DNA from: Paludibacteraceae bacterium | Lineage (GTDB): Bacteria > Bacteroidota > Bacteroidia > Bacteroidales > Paludibacteraceae | Length of the DNA: 64,000 nt | Direction of reading: 5' to 3' | Assembly (NCBI GenBank): GCA_024401495.1 | Contig: JAKSKW010000004.1 | Coordinates: 1-64,000, forward strand | In this document: positions 16,587-25,950 of the stretch, one piece after another | How the letters are laid out: every line of letters starts with the position of its first letter | Position numbering within the stretch: position 1 is the stretch's first letter | Made by a program: the position numbers and the translations under genes | Notes under the pieces: generated by a model | The model's database searches: none | What the model was told of the DNA's origin: nothing | What the model saw: the letters and a program-made list of their open reading frames with translations, nothing else

Positions 16587-17504
16587 TTAGAATTCCATGT
16601 GTCGTTTCACCTTTTCTGGATACATATCTGCCGTTTTGACAAGCAGTCCCGTTTCGTACACGTTTCCGAAATCCACATTCATAGTTGAATCAAAGACTAT
16701 CATAGTCGGTGAAACATTCATGTAGGCATTAATAAGAGGAGGTATCTGACGATCCAAATTCTTCAACTCTCGTTTTAGGACAACGTAGTCTTCCTTATAA
16801 TTATTTCCAGAAAACAAATCCCTAACCGACGCAGGAATTTCCATTTCAATCGGAGATTTTGCACACACAAGCGGTTTTGACCCTTTAAAATACAAATCTA
16901 AGAAATGACGCATTAGCAAAAAGCCTTCTTGTCCGAAAGATGGATAAATAGACGCTTTTCCAAAGAGGTATTTAGCATTATAATTTACTATCAAAGCCCC
17001 CAAACCGTCCCATAGATTATCGAGAGCGAACAAACTTTTTGTAGAGGACACATGTGCCCCACCCTGATATTTTGGGCAAATGAAGCTTCTTCCTAATTCA
17101 ATAGTAAAAGGTAGAAAATCAGCGATGAATTCGTCTGAATAATCAAACAGATGTTCACTTGTGAGCCATGGTTTTCCTTCTACCATCTTTACATCAGATC
17201 CATAAATAAACCTATACCCCCCGACTATCTCCTTTTCCTCTGGATTCCACAAAACAAGTTGTTTGCAACCACTGCTGCCATCGATGTCAAATTTGTCGAG
17301 ATCACACGCCTTACCTGTGCCACCACCTGCATCACGGAATGTCAGCTCACGCAACCTTCCAATTTCGGCAAGAGTGTTAGGAGACGAAAAATAGTCGACA
17401 ACATATAATTCATTGCCAGCTTTGTTCGTCTTACGGAGCAACCCTGCATCCTTAAGCTCAATCTCTATCAGATCCGAATCAATCGGTTTTATTAATGGTT
17501 TCAT
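16587..17504 (-). CDS. glsB: Glycine-lipid N-acyltransferase (GlsB-like, GNAT fold)
   Basis: A 305-residue acyltransferase of the OlsB/GlsB group. The N-terminal core has IGRLRELTFRDAGGGTGKACDLDKFD, then VGGYRF and the FTIELGRSFICPKYQ segment, all characteristic. In Bacteroides, GlsB N-acylates glycine with a 3-hydroxy fatty acid and GlsA adds the second acyl chain, giving glycine (and serine-glycine) lipids of the membrane. The gene starts one base after glsA ends, so translation is likely coupled. ATG 17504 is used because the upstream frame lies inside glsA. Confidence 0.85.
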   Translation of the reverse strand: MKPLIKPIDSDLIEIELKDAGLLRKTNKAGNELYVVDYFSSPNTLAEIGRLRELTFRDAGGGTGKACDLDKFDIDGSSGCKQLVLWNPEEKEIVGGYRFIYGSDVKMVEGKPWLTSEHLFDYSDEFIADFLPFTIELGRSFICPKYQGGAHVSSTKSLFALDNLWDGLGALIVNYNAKYLFGKASIYPSFGQEGFLLMRHFLDLYFKGSKPLVCAKSPIEMEIPASVRDLFSGNNYKEDYVVLKRELKNLDRQIPPLINAYMNVSPTMIVFDSTMNVDFGNVYETGLLVKTADMYPEKVKRHMEF

Positions 17505-17505
17505 A

Positions 17506-18327
17506 CTAACATTTCTTTGCCAAGCTGTAGCATTTTTCACGAATCCATCGCACCTTTTCATCTATCGGAGCATCACTAAGAATATCATAACTAATAGTGT
17601 CTCCAACGACTATGTTGAAATGAGATGATTTGTTTTTATACATTTCGTCGGCAAGATAGAGCATCTCAATATTTTGTTTGATTCCGATTTTCGTGCGCCA
17701 ATACGCAAGATTATAAAAAAAATCGGAATTTCTACCGTCGAAATACAAAGGGACAATATCTCTTTTATACTCTATGCTTTTCGTCAAAAAATTCTTTTTC
17801 CACTCCAAATCAGCAATCTTTCCACGTCCGTCTCTACGCGAAACTTTTCCTGCAGGGAAATATAGAATCGGGACATCGCTTGCCATACAATCGTCGATAA
17901 GTTCAACACTTTCTTTATTCTGTTTTTTGCCTACTACATTTACAGGGACAAATAGCGATTTCATCGGAGAAATATACATCAACAGATCATTCACCACCAC
18001 CTTAGCCTCGCTATACTTGTCACAAAGCATCTTCAACAGCACAATACCATCAAGGCCACCTAAAGCATGGTTGCAGACAAACGTTTTCTTAGCATTATTT
18101 GGCAGCTTCTCTGAATTGATAACACTAAAAGAAATCCCCAATTCTTCGAGAAAATTGCCGACGAAAGAAGCGCCGTCGTCTTCCCAATGGCAAGAGAGAA
18201 AAGCATTCAACTCGTCTTCATGGGCGATATGTTTGAGATAGGAAACCACGAAACTCGGCATCTTTTTTTTCAAAGACGGAGCTTTTGCCTCAAGCACAGC
18301 ATCTATGTCTATATATTTACCTTTCAT
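17506..18327 (-). CDS. glsA: Glycine-lipid O-acyltransferase (GlsA-like, PlsC family)
   Basis: A 273-residue PlsC-type acyltransferase. The active-site motif reads NHALGGLDG, so the catalytic His87 and Asp93 are five residues apart (HX5D), the form used by this Bacteroidota branch in place of HX4D. A later FPAGKVSRRDGRGKIADLEWKKNF segment (shown in part) is the substrate-binding block. It is first in the glsA-glsB operon, with a -7 box at 18356-18363. The pathway role is inferred from gene pairing with glsB and family similarity. Confidence 0.83.
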   Translation of the reverse strand: MKGKYIDIDAVLEAKAPSLKKKMPSFVVSYLKHIAHEDELNAFLSCHWEDDGASFVGNFLEELGISFSVINSEKLPNNAKKTFVCNHALGGLDGIVLLKMLCDKYSEAKVVVNDLLMYISPMKSLFVPVNVVGKKQNKESVELIDDCMASDVPILYFPAGKVSRRDGRGKIADLEWKKNFLTKSIEYKRDIVPLYFDGRNSDFFYNLAYWRTKIGIKQNIEMLYLADEMYKNKSSHFNIVVGDTISYDILSDAPIDEKVRWIREKCYSLAKKC

Positions 18328-18355
18328 TTTGCCATTTCCACTCTCCTAGTATATG

Positions 18356-18363
18356 CAAATATA
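18356..18363 (-). promoter_or_regulatory. -7 box for glsA-glsB
   Basis: TATATTTG on the minus strand matches TAnnTTTG, 28 bases before the glsA start. Confidence 0.5.
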
Positions 18364-18427
18364 CATTTTTTATCGCTAAAAGATATATAAGTGTAGAATA
18401 TTGCCGTCAAGTTTAATTACTTTTTTC

Positions 18428-18435
18428 TATTTTTG
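18428..18435 (+). promoter_or_regulatory. -7 box for menG
   Basis: TATTTTTG fits TAnnTTTG and lies 23 bases before ATG 18459. Confidence 0.5.
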
Positions 18436-18458
18436 CTTAAAATTTAAACTAAGTGAAC

Positions 18459-19202
18459 ATGTCTGAATTTAAATGTGAAGATGTAATGCCTTTTGAGTCA
18501 TCTGCGAGTGGCAAGACACAGCAGGTGGAGCAGATGTTTGACGATATCGCTCCTCACTATGACATCATGAATAGATTGATGTCGTTAGGACAGGACAAAA
18601 GCTGGAGACAGAAGGCTATCAAACGTTTGAAACAGACCAATCCTAATACCATTCTCGACGTCGCCACAGGCACTGCAGATTTCGCTCTATCCGCCTACGA
18701 CGCAATTGAGCCAGCAAGAATTGTAGGCGTTGATATCTCAGAAGAGATGATCCGCGTCGGAGAAAAGAAAGTGAAAGCAGCCCAAAAGAGCGATTTCATC
18801 GATCTTATGCGTGCTGATTCCATGAGCCTTCCATTTGAAGATAAAAGTTTCGACGCTGCGACGGTAGCGTTTGGAGTCCGCAATTTCGAGAGTCTTGAAA
18901 AAGGCTTGTCTGAAATTTGCAGAGTCATTAGAGATGGGGGGTCACTCGCCATTCTGGAATTAAGCGTACCAACCAATCCATTATACAGATTAGGTTACCG
19001 CATATTCACAAAGATCTTCATTCCGATCATGGCCAAGATTTTTAAGACAAGCAGCACTGCATACGCATATTTACCCGAATCCATCGATGCTTTTCCTCAG
19101 GGAGAAGTGATGAAGAAACTACTTTTGGAAGTCGGATTCAAGGACGTGGAGATTAAAAAATTCACGATGCAGACATGCACGTTCTATTTTGCAACTAAAT
19201 AA
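18459..19202 (+). CDS. menG: Demethylmenaquinone methyltransferase
   Basis: A 247-residue SAM-dependent methyltransferase of the UbiE/MenG family, performing the last C-methylation of menaquinone. Motifs are VEQMFDDIAPHYDIMNRLMS at the N-terminus, the SAM-binding LDVATGTADFAL, GVDISEEMI, and FGVRNFESLEKGLSEICRV. Since Bacteroidales use menaquinone, the MenG role is preferred over UbiE. A GTG six bases upstream is in frame, but ATG 18459 is the simpler start. The stop codon is followed at once by a perfect 10-base-pair repeat hairpin and then DUF1015, which may be read through from here. Confidence 0.92.
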   Translation: MSEFKCEDVMPFESSASGKTQQVEQMFDDIAPHYDIMNRLMSLGQDKSWRQKAIKRLKQTNPNTILDVATGTADFALSAYDAIEPARIVGVDISEEMIRVGEKKVKAAQKSDFIDLMRADSMSLPFEDKSFDAATVAFGVRNFESLEKGLSEICRVIRDGGSLAILELSVPTNPLYRLGYRIFTKIFIPIMAKIFKTSSTAYAYLPESIDAFPQGEVMKKLLLEVGFKDVEIKKFTMQTCTFYFATK

Positions 19203-19224
19203 CGTTAACGCTGACGTTAACGTT
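19201..19224. repeat. ACGTTR repeat forming a perfect hairpin
   Basis: AACGTTAACG and CGTTAACGTT flank a 4-base loop, giving a perfect 10-base-pair stem directly at the menG stop codon. No T tract follows, so termination is not obvious. It belongs to the same hexamer family as 418-443, 7976-8001 and 40872-40913. Confidence 0.65.
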
Positions 19225-19259
19225 GAAAAAAGACAACAATAACTAAAACGAAATAAGAA

Positions 19260-20507
19260 ATGGCAATAGTAAAACCATTTAAGGGTATCCGCCCACCTAA
19301 AGATTTGGTGGAGCAGGTAGAGAGCCGTCCATACGACGTGCTTAACAGTGAAGAGGCACGTGAGGAGGCTAAGGGTAACGAGAAGTCTCTTTACCACATC
19401 ATCAAGCCAGAAATCGACTTCCCAGAGGGAACAAGCGAATACGATCCACGCGTTTACGAGAAGGCTGCTCAGAATTTCCAGATGTTCCAGGACAAGGGAT
19501 GGTTGGTACAGGATGAGAAGGAGCAGTACTACATCTACGCTCAGACAATGAACGGCAAAACTCAGTATGGTCTTGTAGTTTGTGCATACGTTGACGACTA
19601 TATGACAGGCGTTATCAAGAAGCATGAGCTAACACGTCGTGATAAGGAGGAAGACAGAATGAAGCATGTCCGCGTCAACAACGCTAACATCGAGCCTGTA
19701 TTCTTCGCATATCCAGACAACGCTATTCTTGACAAGCTTGTAGCTAAATATGCATCTTCTACTCCAGTTTACGATTTCATCGCTCCAATCGATGGATTCG
19801 GACACAAGTTCTGGGTGATCAGCGACGACGCTGACATCAAGACTGTGACTGAGGAGTTCGGCAAGATGAAGAACCTTTACATCGCAGACGGTCACCACCG
19901 TTCAGCTGCAGCAGCTCTTGTAGGCGATGAGAAGAGAAAGCAGAACCCTAATCACAAGGGTGACGAGGAGTACAACTACTTCATGGCAGTTTGCTTCCCT
20001 GCAAGCCAGCTTACAATCCTTGACTACAACCGTGTGATCCGTGACCTTAACGGTTTGTCAGACGAGCAGTTCCTTGAGGCATTGAAGAAGAATTTTGATG
20101 TAGAGTGCAAGGGTGAGGATATGTACAAGCCAAACGCACTTCACAACTTCTCACTTTACCTATCAGGAAAGTGGTATAGCTTGACAGCTAAGAAGGGAAC
20201 ATACGACGACAACGATCCAATCGGAGTGCTTGACGTAAGTATCTCATCTAAGCTTATCGTCGACGAGATCTTGGACATCAAGGATCTTCGTTCTTCAGAC
20301 AGAATCGACTTCGTAGGTGGTCTACGTGGTTTGAAGGAGTTGAAGAAGAGAGTAGACTCAGGCGAGATGAAGACAGCTCTTGCTCTTTACCCAGTGTCAA
20401 TGCAGCAGATTATGGACATCGCAGACAGCGGCAACATCATGCCTCCAAAGGCTACTTGGTTTGAGCCAAAGCTTCGTTCAGGTCTTTGCATCCACAAGTT
20501 GGTGTAA
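19260..20507 (+). CDS. DUF1015 domain-containing protein
   Basis: A 415-residue cytoplasmic protein matching DUF1015 throughout: KPFKGIRPPKDLVEQVESRP at the start, PYDVLNSEEARE, the central YIADGHHRSAAA motif and a C-terminal ALYPVSMQQIMDIADSG. The conserved DGHHR histidines suggest an enzymatic site, but no activity is established for the family. In many Bacteroidales it lies near serine biosynthesis genes; those are not present here. Codons are strongly biased to the set also seen in fbaA, suggesting high expression. It ends at a strong terminator. Confidence 0.85.
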   Translation: MAIVKPFKGIRPPKDLVEQVESRPYDVLNSEEAREEAKGNEKSLYHIIKPEIDFPEGTSEYDPRVYEKAAQNFQMFQDKGWLVQDEKEQYYIYAQTMNGKTQYGLVVCAYVDDYMTGVIKKHELTRRDKEEDRMKHVRVNNANIEPVFFAYPDNAILDKLVAKYASSTPVYDFIAPIDGFGHKFWVISDDADIKTVTEEFGKMKNLYIADGHHRSAAAALVGDEKRKQNPNHKGDEEYNYFMAVCFPASQLTILDYNRVIRDLNGLSDEQFLEALKKNFDVECKGEDMYKPNALHNFSLYLSGKWYSLTAKKGTYDDNDPIGVLDVSISSKLIVDEILDIKDLRSSDRIDFVGGLRGLKELKKRVDSGEMKTALALYPVSMQQIMDIADSGNIMPPKATWFEPKLRSGLCIHKLV

Positions 20508-20546
20508 TCCACATTTGAAAAAACAAAATTTTTCTCAAAATAGCGT

Positions 20547-20570
20547 AAGGCGGATCGTTTGATCCGCCTT
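20547..20570 (+). terminator. Intrinsic terminator of the DUF1015 gene
   Basis: A perfect 10-base-pair stem (AAGGCGGATC / GATCCGCCTT, loop GTTT) is followed by ATTTTTT. Confidence 0.9.
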
Positions 20571-20658
20571 ATTTTTTAAATCCGTAAAAATTCCTTGAAA
20601 ATCCATAAAACAGAATCACCTCCACGACATAAAGGTTCCATATTTTTTCAAAAAAATA

Positions 20659-20666
20659 TAATTTTG
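20659..20666 (+). promoter_or_regulatory. -7 box for the secreted protease
   Basis: TAATTTTG fits TAnnTTTG. It lies 105 bases before the protease start and predicts an untranslated leader of about 95 bases. Confidence 0.45.
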
Positions 20667-20771
20667 CATAAGTACGACAAAGGTATCGAAGCCCCTGACC
20701 CCTGTCATTTAGAATAAGGGACTTAAAACATCAATGGAGCATAGCTTAATTAATTGCGAAAAGTAGAAAAA

Positions 20772-23700
20772 ATGAGGAAAAGTCTATTCTTTTATGGATT
20801 GTTGGGACTTGTGTTCAACATTCAATTATCTTACGGACAGAGTATAAACACCCGTTCATCTGCGATTGGGAACAAACCTCTAATGCATCATAAATCCGTC
20901 AAAAACACTCCGTACAAAAAGACAAGTAAAGATACATACGTAAGCGGAGAAATACTTGTCAAGTTTAAGCAAGACGTTCAGGTGCCTGATGCGTCTGACA
21001 ACGAACCTCTTCGATCTGCGTCAGTCACACCTCTCGACATAGCATTTCAGGAGTTAGGAGTCAAAAATATAAAACCGCTCTCGACAGCCACACCAAAAGC
21101 AGAGTCGAGAAGCAATTCCACTGTAAAATCCAACACATACAAAATAACCGTCGACACAACACTAATGTCGACAGAGAATGCTATCAAATACATGAAAAAG
21201 TTGGATGAAGTGCTTATTGCAGAACCAAATTATATAAGAAAAGCCTATGCTCCCGTCACAGGAGTCTCAAACCCATTATTCACGCAGCAATGGGCAATAC
21301 AAGCAACCAGGATTGAAGAATTGTGGAAAATTCCTACAATTACAGATAAACGACCAGTGATAGCAATACTCGACACTGGTCTTGACACTGATCACGAAGA
21401 ATTCTCAGGAAATTTATGGATTAATGAAGCAGAAGCCAACGGGCAACCAGGCATTGATGATGATGGCAATGGTTATATAGACGACATTAATGGATTTGAC
21501 ATGGTCTGGCATAATGGAATCATGAGTGACTCTATAGGTCATGGAACACACTGTGCCGGTATCGCATCCGCAAAAGACAACAACAAAGGTATAGTTGGAA
21601 TGAATCCAGACGCAATAATCATGCCAGTGAGAGTATTAGATAGCTATGGGCATGGCGAAAGTGAAACAATCATCGAAGGTTTAAATTATGCCGTTGCTAA
21701 TGGGGCAGACATCATCAGTTTAAGTCTTGGAGGATATGAGTTCTCCGAAATTGAATTCGAAGCGTTTAGAGAAGCCAGCAAACATGCAATTGTCGTAGCT
21801 GCAGCAGGCAATGAGAGTATAGACATAAATGATGGATATGCCAGTTTTCCAGGCTCCTACCCTTCTGTTTTAGGAGTCATGTCAACAGACTCAGTCAACA
21901 ACATATCGTATTTTTCCAACAGAGACGAAGATGGTCCATTCTCTTCAAATACATCAAATGGATTTGAGGGTTTCAGTTATGAGTTGTGTGCTCCAGGTTC
22001 GGGAATTGTAAGCACAACACCATCAGGTTATAATGTTTTCAGTGGGACATCCATGGCGACGCCTTGTGTAGCAGGTATCATATCACGTTTGTTACAATGC
22101 AAGAAGTATGACGACCGTCAAACGTTGAAACTTGACCTAATCAACGCCTGCAAGTCGGGATGTATAGACGCGATGAAAGCTTACGAAGGTCACAAAAAAG
22201 GCGATTTCTCCGCATTTTTGTCAACAATACAATACACAAACGAAGATGGTGAAGAGATGAAAGATGGGATCATACCAGGAAGCACAGTATATGCCTATCC
22301 AGTCATTATAAATTTGGGAGATCCTATAGACAACATCAAAATTAAATTTTCTGATCCAGATTCTCTTTCAATCATTAACGGAGAATTGACAATAGACCAT
22401 ATCGGAACTAACGACACAATCAAAGTCGGCCCTGTGAAATTAGAAATATACGATGAAATCGTGTATACATCAGATAATGATGATAGTTTTGAGGATTTTC
22501 TATTTTTTGAACCATATGTATCTTTCAATGTAACTACTACTATAGGAGAAGAGACAAAAGAGATACGCAGAAAATTATTTCTCAACGAAAATTATGATCC
22601 AGAATGGGATGTTCTTGATGGAATCACACAAAAAAATCAAACGACCATTTTGTCAGGATTGGTTTGGGTAGAAGGATCACTCTTCATACCAGAAGGAGAC
22701 ACTTTAATTATCAAGCCAGGTTCTACAGTGAATTTAGGACAGGACGTGGATCTAATCTGCGAAGGAAAACTTATATGTGAATATGACACATCGTACGGCA
22801 ATCATTTTTACAATCGAAGGACAACCATATATGGAATGAATGTTGGAAACATCTCTTTCAGAGACACAATGAAACACATCATATTCAAAGATCTAGTTTT
22901 TAAGAATGACGGATTTTTGAACGGAAACTTCAAATCATGTGAATTTTCCCAAGATTATGATTGGGTAGATAATAGTGCATATAATGGCATTTTCGCTCAA
23001 AATTGCTCATTCGATTACTGTAAAGTATCTTGTACAGCAAAGCATCTATTTAAGAACTGCAAATTCACCAACTCCACACTTACAAATCTTACACAGACCG
23101 ACATGGATGACGACGCAATCCAATTTCTACCAAGTTTGAGTTGCATGGAAGCATGCAACTGCTATAACAACAAATTGGGAGACGTCGATTTTAGCGTCGG
23201 CTTCTATAGCGACACTTTTGCTGTTGAGAAGACTAACAATCCTTCCTATTTGGGAAGTGCTAACGACGATATAGTCAAGGGCAGCATTATCGATTCCGAA
23301 CATCCGGAAATCACTGTTGGCAAAGGTATCGTAGACATTTCCAACAAGTTGGACAAATATAGTATGTCAGCACCTCCAATCCTATCGCATCTCTACTTAA
23401 ATGGAAATGAGATAGACATAGATGCCGAATATATCAAAGACAGACAGCCCAAGAGGTCTAATATCAGATTAGTATTCTCTTCTGCCATCAACAAGAAAAG
23501 TCTGAATATCATGAACGCATATAACTTTGTGTGGGAATCAGACACCGTAGTGAATGCAGAAATTTACCTTCCATATTTTAAAACAATATATATTGATTAT
23601 TTAGACAAAACCAATACATTCACAACAGAGCTATGGATTGGTCTAACAAACATGACAGATGACGACGACGATATTCTAAAGATTGAATGTCTAGAAGGCA

Positions 23701-24650
23701 GCAAAATAAAGTTGAGTTGGGATCCAATCGAGGACACTCAAAATTATAATATGATCAATGTGTATGGCAAATATAGGTTTTCTTTTGAAAGCAACGATGT
23801 ATTATTGAAACAGATTCCTATTGACGAAACAGAGATAACATTAAAAACGAAGCATGAATATGACGCTTATTACATCAAACTTGCAAATGATGAAGAAGAG
23901 TTAGAAGACATCTATGAAATTGTTTTTGAAGAGTGTCCATGGATGGCCGACGGGGAACCTGAATTTGAATTTGAGTGTGAGACACCGCCTACCGATCTTA
24001 AAACTGCACTTCAGATTATCAATCATATAAACGAAGTCGGACCACTAGAATTCGAATATGAGGAACCATGTTACGATTTCACGTCTGATGGAGAGATAAA
24101 CATTCTGGATTTCATAAATGTATACAATAAATACAGAGACGATTTAGATTCAGAGAGTTATTTAGGAAATGCTGAATATACTATAGAAGATAGCGTTCTA
24201 TATGTAACCACAGACTTTCCAATCTCCGCCATCGAAATCTACTTTGAGGCAACATGCAAAAGTATATTCGAGCCACAATCAGGTTTGGATAACATGGAAC
24301 ATTTTATCCATATAAAAAATAATGGAGACTACCAGTTGCTTGCCTACTCATTCAATGGGGGCAAAGTCCCCGTTGGCAAACAGCCATTATTGAAGTTTAA
24401 TGGTGACGCCATTTTGAAGAACGGTTTGCTGTGCGACAGGAACGGCAATGCGATCACAATAGCAGAGAGTAAAATCATCCACACAGATGAGACAATCGAC
24501 AAAAGCACCACCAACCTACATTATTATAATTTTGTAGGCAAAGAGATAAGTCCAGATATGATCGGCAGATATCCCGAAATATACATTCAAGCCGTAGAAC
24601 GTGACGGCAGACTCGAGGAATCAACAAAATTCAAAATCATAAAGCGCTAG
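20772..24650 (+). CDS. Large secreted S8 (subtilisin-like) protease with dockerin-like and T9SS-like C-terminus
   Basis: A 1292-residue exported protein. A signal peptide (to about residue 23) and a fervidolysin-type prodomain (SGEILVKFKQDV) precede the S8 domain, with the catalytic triad D201 (ILDTGLD), H257 (GHGTHCAG) and S427 (GTSMATP) and the oxyanion N347 (AAAGNES), all intact. The next 600 residues are beta-rich and unassigned. Near 1100-1120 one dockerin-like calcium loop is seen (DFTSDGEINILDFINVYNKY). The end (YNFVGKEIS, then EIYIQAVERDG) resembles a T9SS type A sorting tail. ATG 20772 is chosen over an upstream TTG. The substrate is unknown; no inhibitor or partner gene adjoins. Confidence 0.85.
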   Translation: MRKSLFFYGLLGLVFNIQLSYGQSINTRSSAIGNKPLMHHKSVKNTPYKKTSKDTYVSGEILVKFKQDVQVPDASDNEPLRSASVTPLDIAFQELGVKNIKPLSTATPKAESRSNSTVKSNTYKITVDTTLMSTENAIKYMKKLDEVLIAEPNYIRKAYAPVTGVSNPLFTQQWAIQATRIEELWKIPTITDKRPVIAILDTGLDTDHEEFSGNLWINEAEANGQPGIDDDGNGYIDDINGFDMVWHNGIMSDSIGHGTHCAGIASAKDNNKGIVGMNPDAIIMPVRVLDSYGHGESETIIEGLNYAVANGADIISLSLGGYEFSEIEFEAFREASKHAIVVAAAGNESIDINDGYASFPGSYPSVLGVMSTDSVNNISYFSNRDEDGPFSSNTSNGFEGFSYELCAPGSGIVSTTPSGYNVFSGTSMATPCVAGIISRLLQCKKYDDRQTLKLDLINACKSGCIDAMKAYEGHKKGDFSAFLSTIQYTNEDGEEMKDGIIPGSTVYAYPVIINLGDPIDNIKIKFSDPDSLSIINGELTIDHIGTNDTIKVGPVKLEIYDEIVYTSDNDDSFEDFLFFEPYVSFNVTTTIGEETKEIRRKLFLNENYDPEWDVLDGITQKNQTTILSGLVWVEGSLFIPEGDTLIIKPGSTVNLGQDVDLICEGKLICEYDTSYGNHFYNRRTTIYGMNVGNISFRDTMKHIIFKDLVFKNDGFLNGNFKSCEFSQDYDWVDNSAYNGIFAQNCSFDYCKVSCTAKHLFKNCKFTNSTLTNLTQTDMDDDAIQFLPSLSCMEACNCYNNKLGDVDFSVGFYSDTFAVEKTNNPSYLGSANDDIVKGSIIDSEHPEITVGKGIVDISNKLDKYSMSAPPILSHLYLNGNEIDIDAEYIKDRQPKRSNIRLVFSSAINKKSLNIMNAYNFVWESDTVVNAEIYLPYFKTIYIDYLDKTNTFTTELWIGLTNMTDDDDDILKIECLEGSKIKLSWDPIEDTQNYNMINVYGKYRFSFESNDVLLKQIPIDETEITLKTKHEYDAYYIKLANDEEELEDIYEIVFEECPWMADGEPEFEFECETPPTDLKTALQIINHINEVGPLEFEYEEPCYDFTSDGEINILDFINVYNKYRDDLDSESYLGNAEYTIEDSVLYVTTDFPISAIEIYFEATCKSIFEPQSGLDNMEHFIHIKNNGDYQLLAYSFNGGKVPVGKQPLLKFNGDAILKNGLLCDRNGNAITIAESKIIHTDETIDKSTTNLHYYNFVGKEISPDMIGRYPEIYIQAVERDGRLEESTKFKIIKR

Positions 24651-24677
24651 TATAAGGTGTAGGGGCTATCCCTTGTG

Positions 24678-24708
24678 GTTGCCCAGATAAATCCGTCGCA
24701 TGGGTGGC
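24678..24708 (+). terminator. Possible weak terminator of the protease gene
   Basis: GTTGCCCA and TGGGTGGC can pair over eight positions (three wobbles, loop of 15) and TCTTTTTTT follows. The G+C-rich stretch looks like a decayed copy of a longer palindrome. Confidence 0.4.
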
Positions 24709-24764
24709 GTCTCTTTTTTGATAAAAAGTTGAGCCACAAACACGTATACAAAAAGAAAAATTAT

Positions 24765-24772
24765 TATTTTTG
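24765..24772 (+). promoter_or_regulatory. -7 box for fbaA
   Basis: TATTTTTG matches TAnnTTTG, 40 bases before the fbaA start. Confidence 0.5.
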
Positions 24773-24812
24773 CTGATGGTAAATAACGAAAAATATTTAA
24801 TTTTTTCATAAA

Positions 24813-25820
24813 ATGGTAAATTACAAAGAGTTAGGCCTAGTTAACACTAAGGAGATGTTTGCTAAGGCACTTAAGGGCGGTTACGCTGTCCCTGCTTTCA
24901 ACTTCAACAACCTTGAGCAGCTTCAGGCTATCGTAACTGCAGCAGCTACAGAGAAGTCTCCAGTTATCCTTCAGGTTTCTAAGGGTGCTCGTAACTACGC
25001 TAACGGAACAATCCTTCGTTACCTAGGTATGGCAGCTGTAGAGTACGCTAAGGAGCTAGGTTGGGAGAAGCCACAGATCGTTCTTCACTTGGATCACGGT
25101 GATTCTTTCGAGCTTTGCAAGGACTGTATCGATAACGGTTTCTCTTCAGTTATGATCGACGGTTCACACCTTCCATACGAGGAGAACGTTGCTTTGACAA
25201 AGAAGGTAGTTGACTACGCACACCAGTACGGTGTAACTGTAGAGGGTGAGCTTGGTGTATTGGCAGGTGTTGAGGATGAGGTTTCTGCAGACCACCACAC
25301 TTACACTAACCCTGAGGAGGTTATCGACTTCGCTACTCGCACAGGTTGTGACTCTCTAGCTATCTCTATCGGTACTTCACACGGTGCTTACAAGTTCACT
25401 CCTGAGCAGTGTACTCGTAACGCTGAGGGCAAGCTTGTTCCTCCACCATTGGCATTCGACGTTCTTGAGGGCGTAATGCAGAAGTTCGAGAAGCAGGGTG
25501 GTTTCCCTATCGTTCTTCACGGTTCTTCTTCAGTTCCTGAGGAGTACGTTGAGATGTGCAACACTTACGGTGGTAAGTTGCCTAACGCAATCGGTATTCC
25601 TGAGTCAGAGCTTACTAAGGCTTCTAAGTCAGCTGTATGTAAGATCAACATCGATTCAGACTCACGTCTTGCTTTCACAGGTGCTGTTCGTAAGCACTTC
25701 GCTGAGCACCCAGATCACTTCGACCCACGTCAGTACTGTGGTGACGCTCGTAAGGAGATGGTTAAGATGTACACTCACAAGATCGTTAATGTTCTTGGTT
25801 CTAAGGGTAAGGCTGAATAA
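24813..25820 (+). CDS. fbaA: Class II fructose-bisphosphate aldolase
   Basis: A 335-residue zinc-dependent aldolase of glycolysis and gluconeogenesis. It shows KGGYAVPAFNFNNLEQLQA at the N-terminus, the zinc ligand segment LHLDHGDSFE, VEGELGVLAGVEDE, and the phosphate-binding VLHGSSSVPEEYV and KINIDSDSR loops. Codon use is extremely biased (CTT, CGT, GCT, TAC, AAG), as in highly expressed genes of this genome. Monocistronic, with promoter box and terminator. Confidence 0.96.
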   Translation: MVNYKELGLVNTKEMFAKALKGGYAVPAFNFNNLEQLQAIVTAAATEKSPVILQVSKGARNYANGTILRYLGMAAVEYAKELGWEKPQIVLHLDHGDSFELCKDCIDNGFSSVMIDGSHLPYEENVALTKKVVDYAHQYGVTVEGELGVLAGVEDEVSADHHTYTNPEEVIDFATRTGCDSLAISIGTSHGAYKFTPEQCTRNAEGKLVPPPLAFDVLEGVMQKFEKQGGFPIVLHGSSSVPEEYVEMCNTYGGKLPNAIGIPESELTKASKSAVCKINIDSDSRLAFTGAVRKHFAEHPDHFDPRQYCGDARKEMVKMYTHKIVNVLGSKGKAE

Positions 25821-25844
25821 TCTGACCAAACGATTAAAAAATTT

Positions 25845-25868
25845 AGGGATGCTGAAATCAGCATCCCT
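25845..25868 (+). terminator. Intrinsic terminator of fbaA
   Basis: A perfect 10-base-pair stem (AGGGATGCTG / CAGCATCCCT, loop AAAT) is followed by TTTTGTTTT. Confidence 0.92.
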
Positions 25869-25891
25869 TTTTGTTTTAACATCCATAAAAA

Positions 25892-25914
25892 AGGGCAGCC
25901 ATAAAAGCCGCCCT
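25892..25914 (-). terminator. Intrinsic terminator of the esterase gene
   Basis: AGGGCAGC and GCCGCCCT pair over eight positions (one wobble on the minus-strand RNA). Six or more T follow on the minus strand. It sits tail-to-tail with the fbaA terminator. Confidence 0.75.
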
Positions 25915-25950
25915 ATGATTTAGCATTTACAATTTCTCATTCAACATTTA

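Noticed and set aside
24655..24720. G+C-rich stretch after the protease gene as a riboswitch
   Set aside because: It follows a stop codon, ends in a T tract and shows no known riboswitch core, so a weak terminator or decayed palindromic repeat is simpler.
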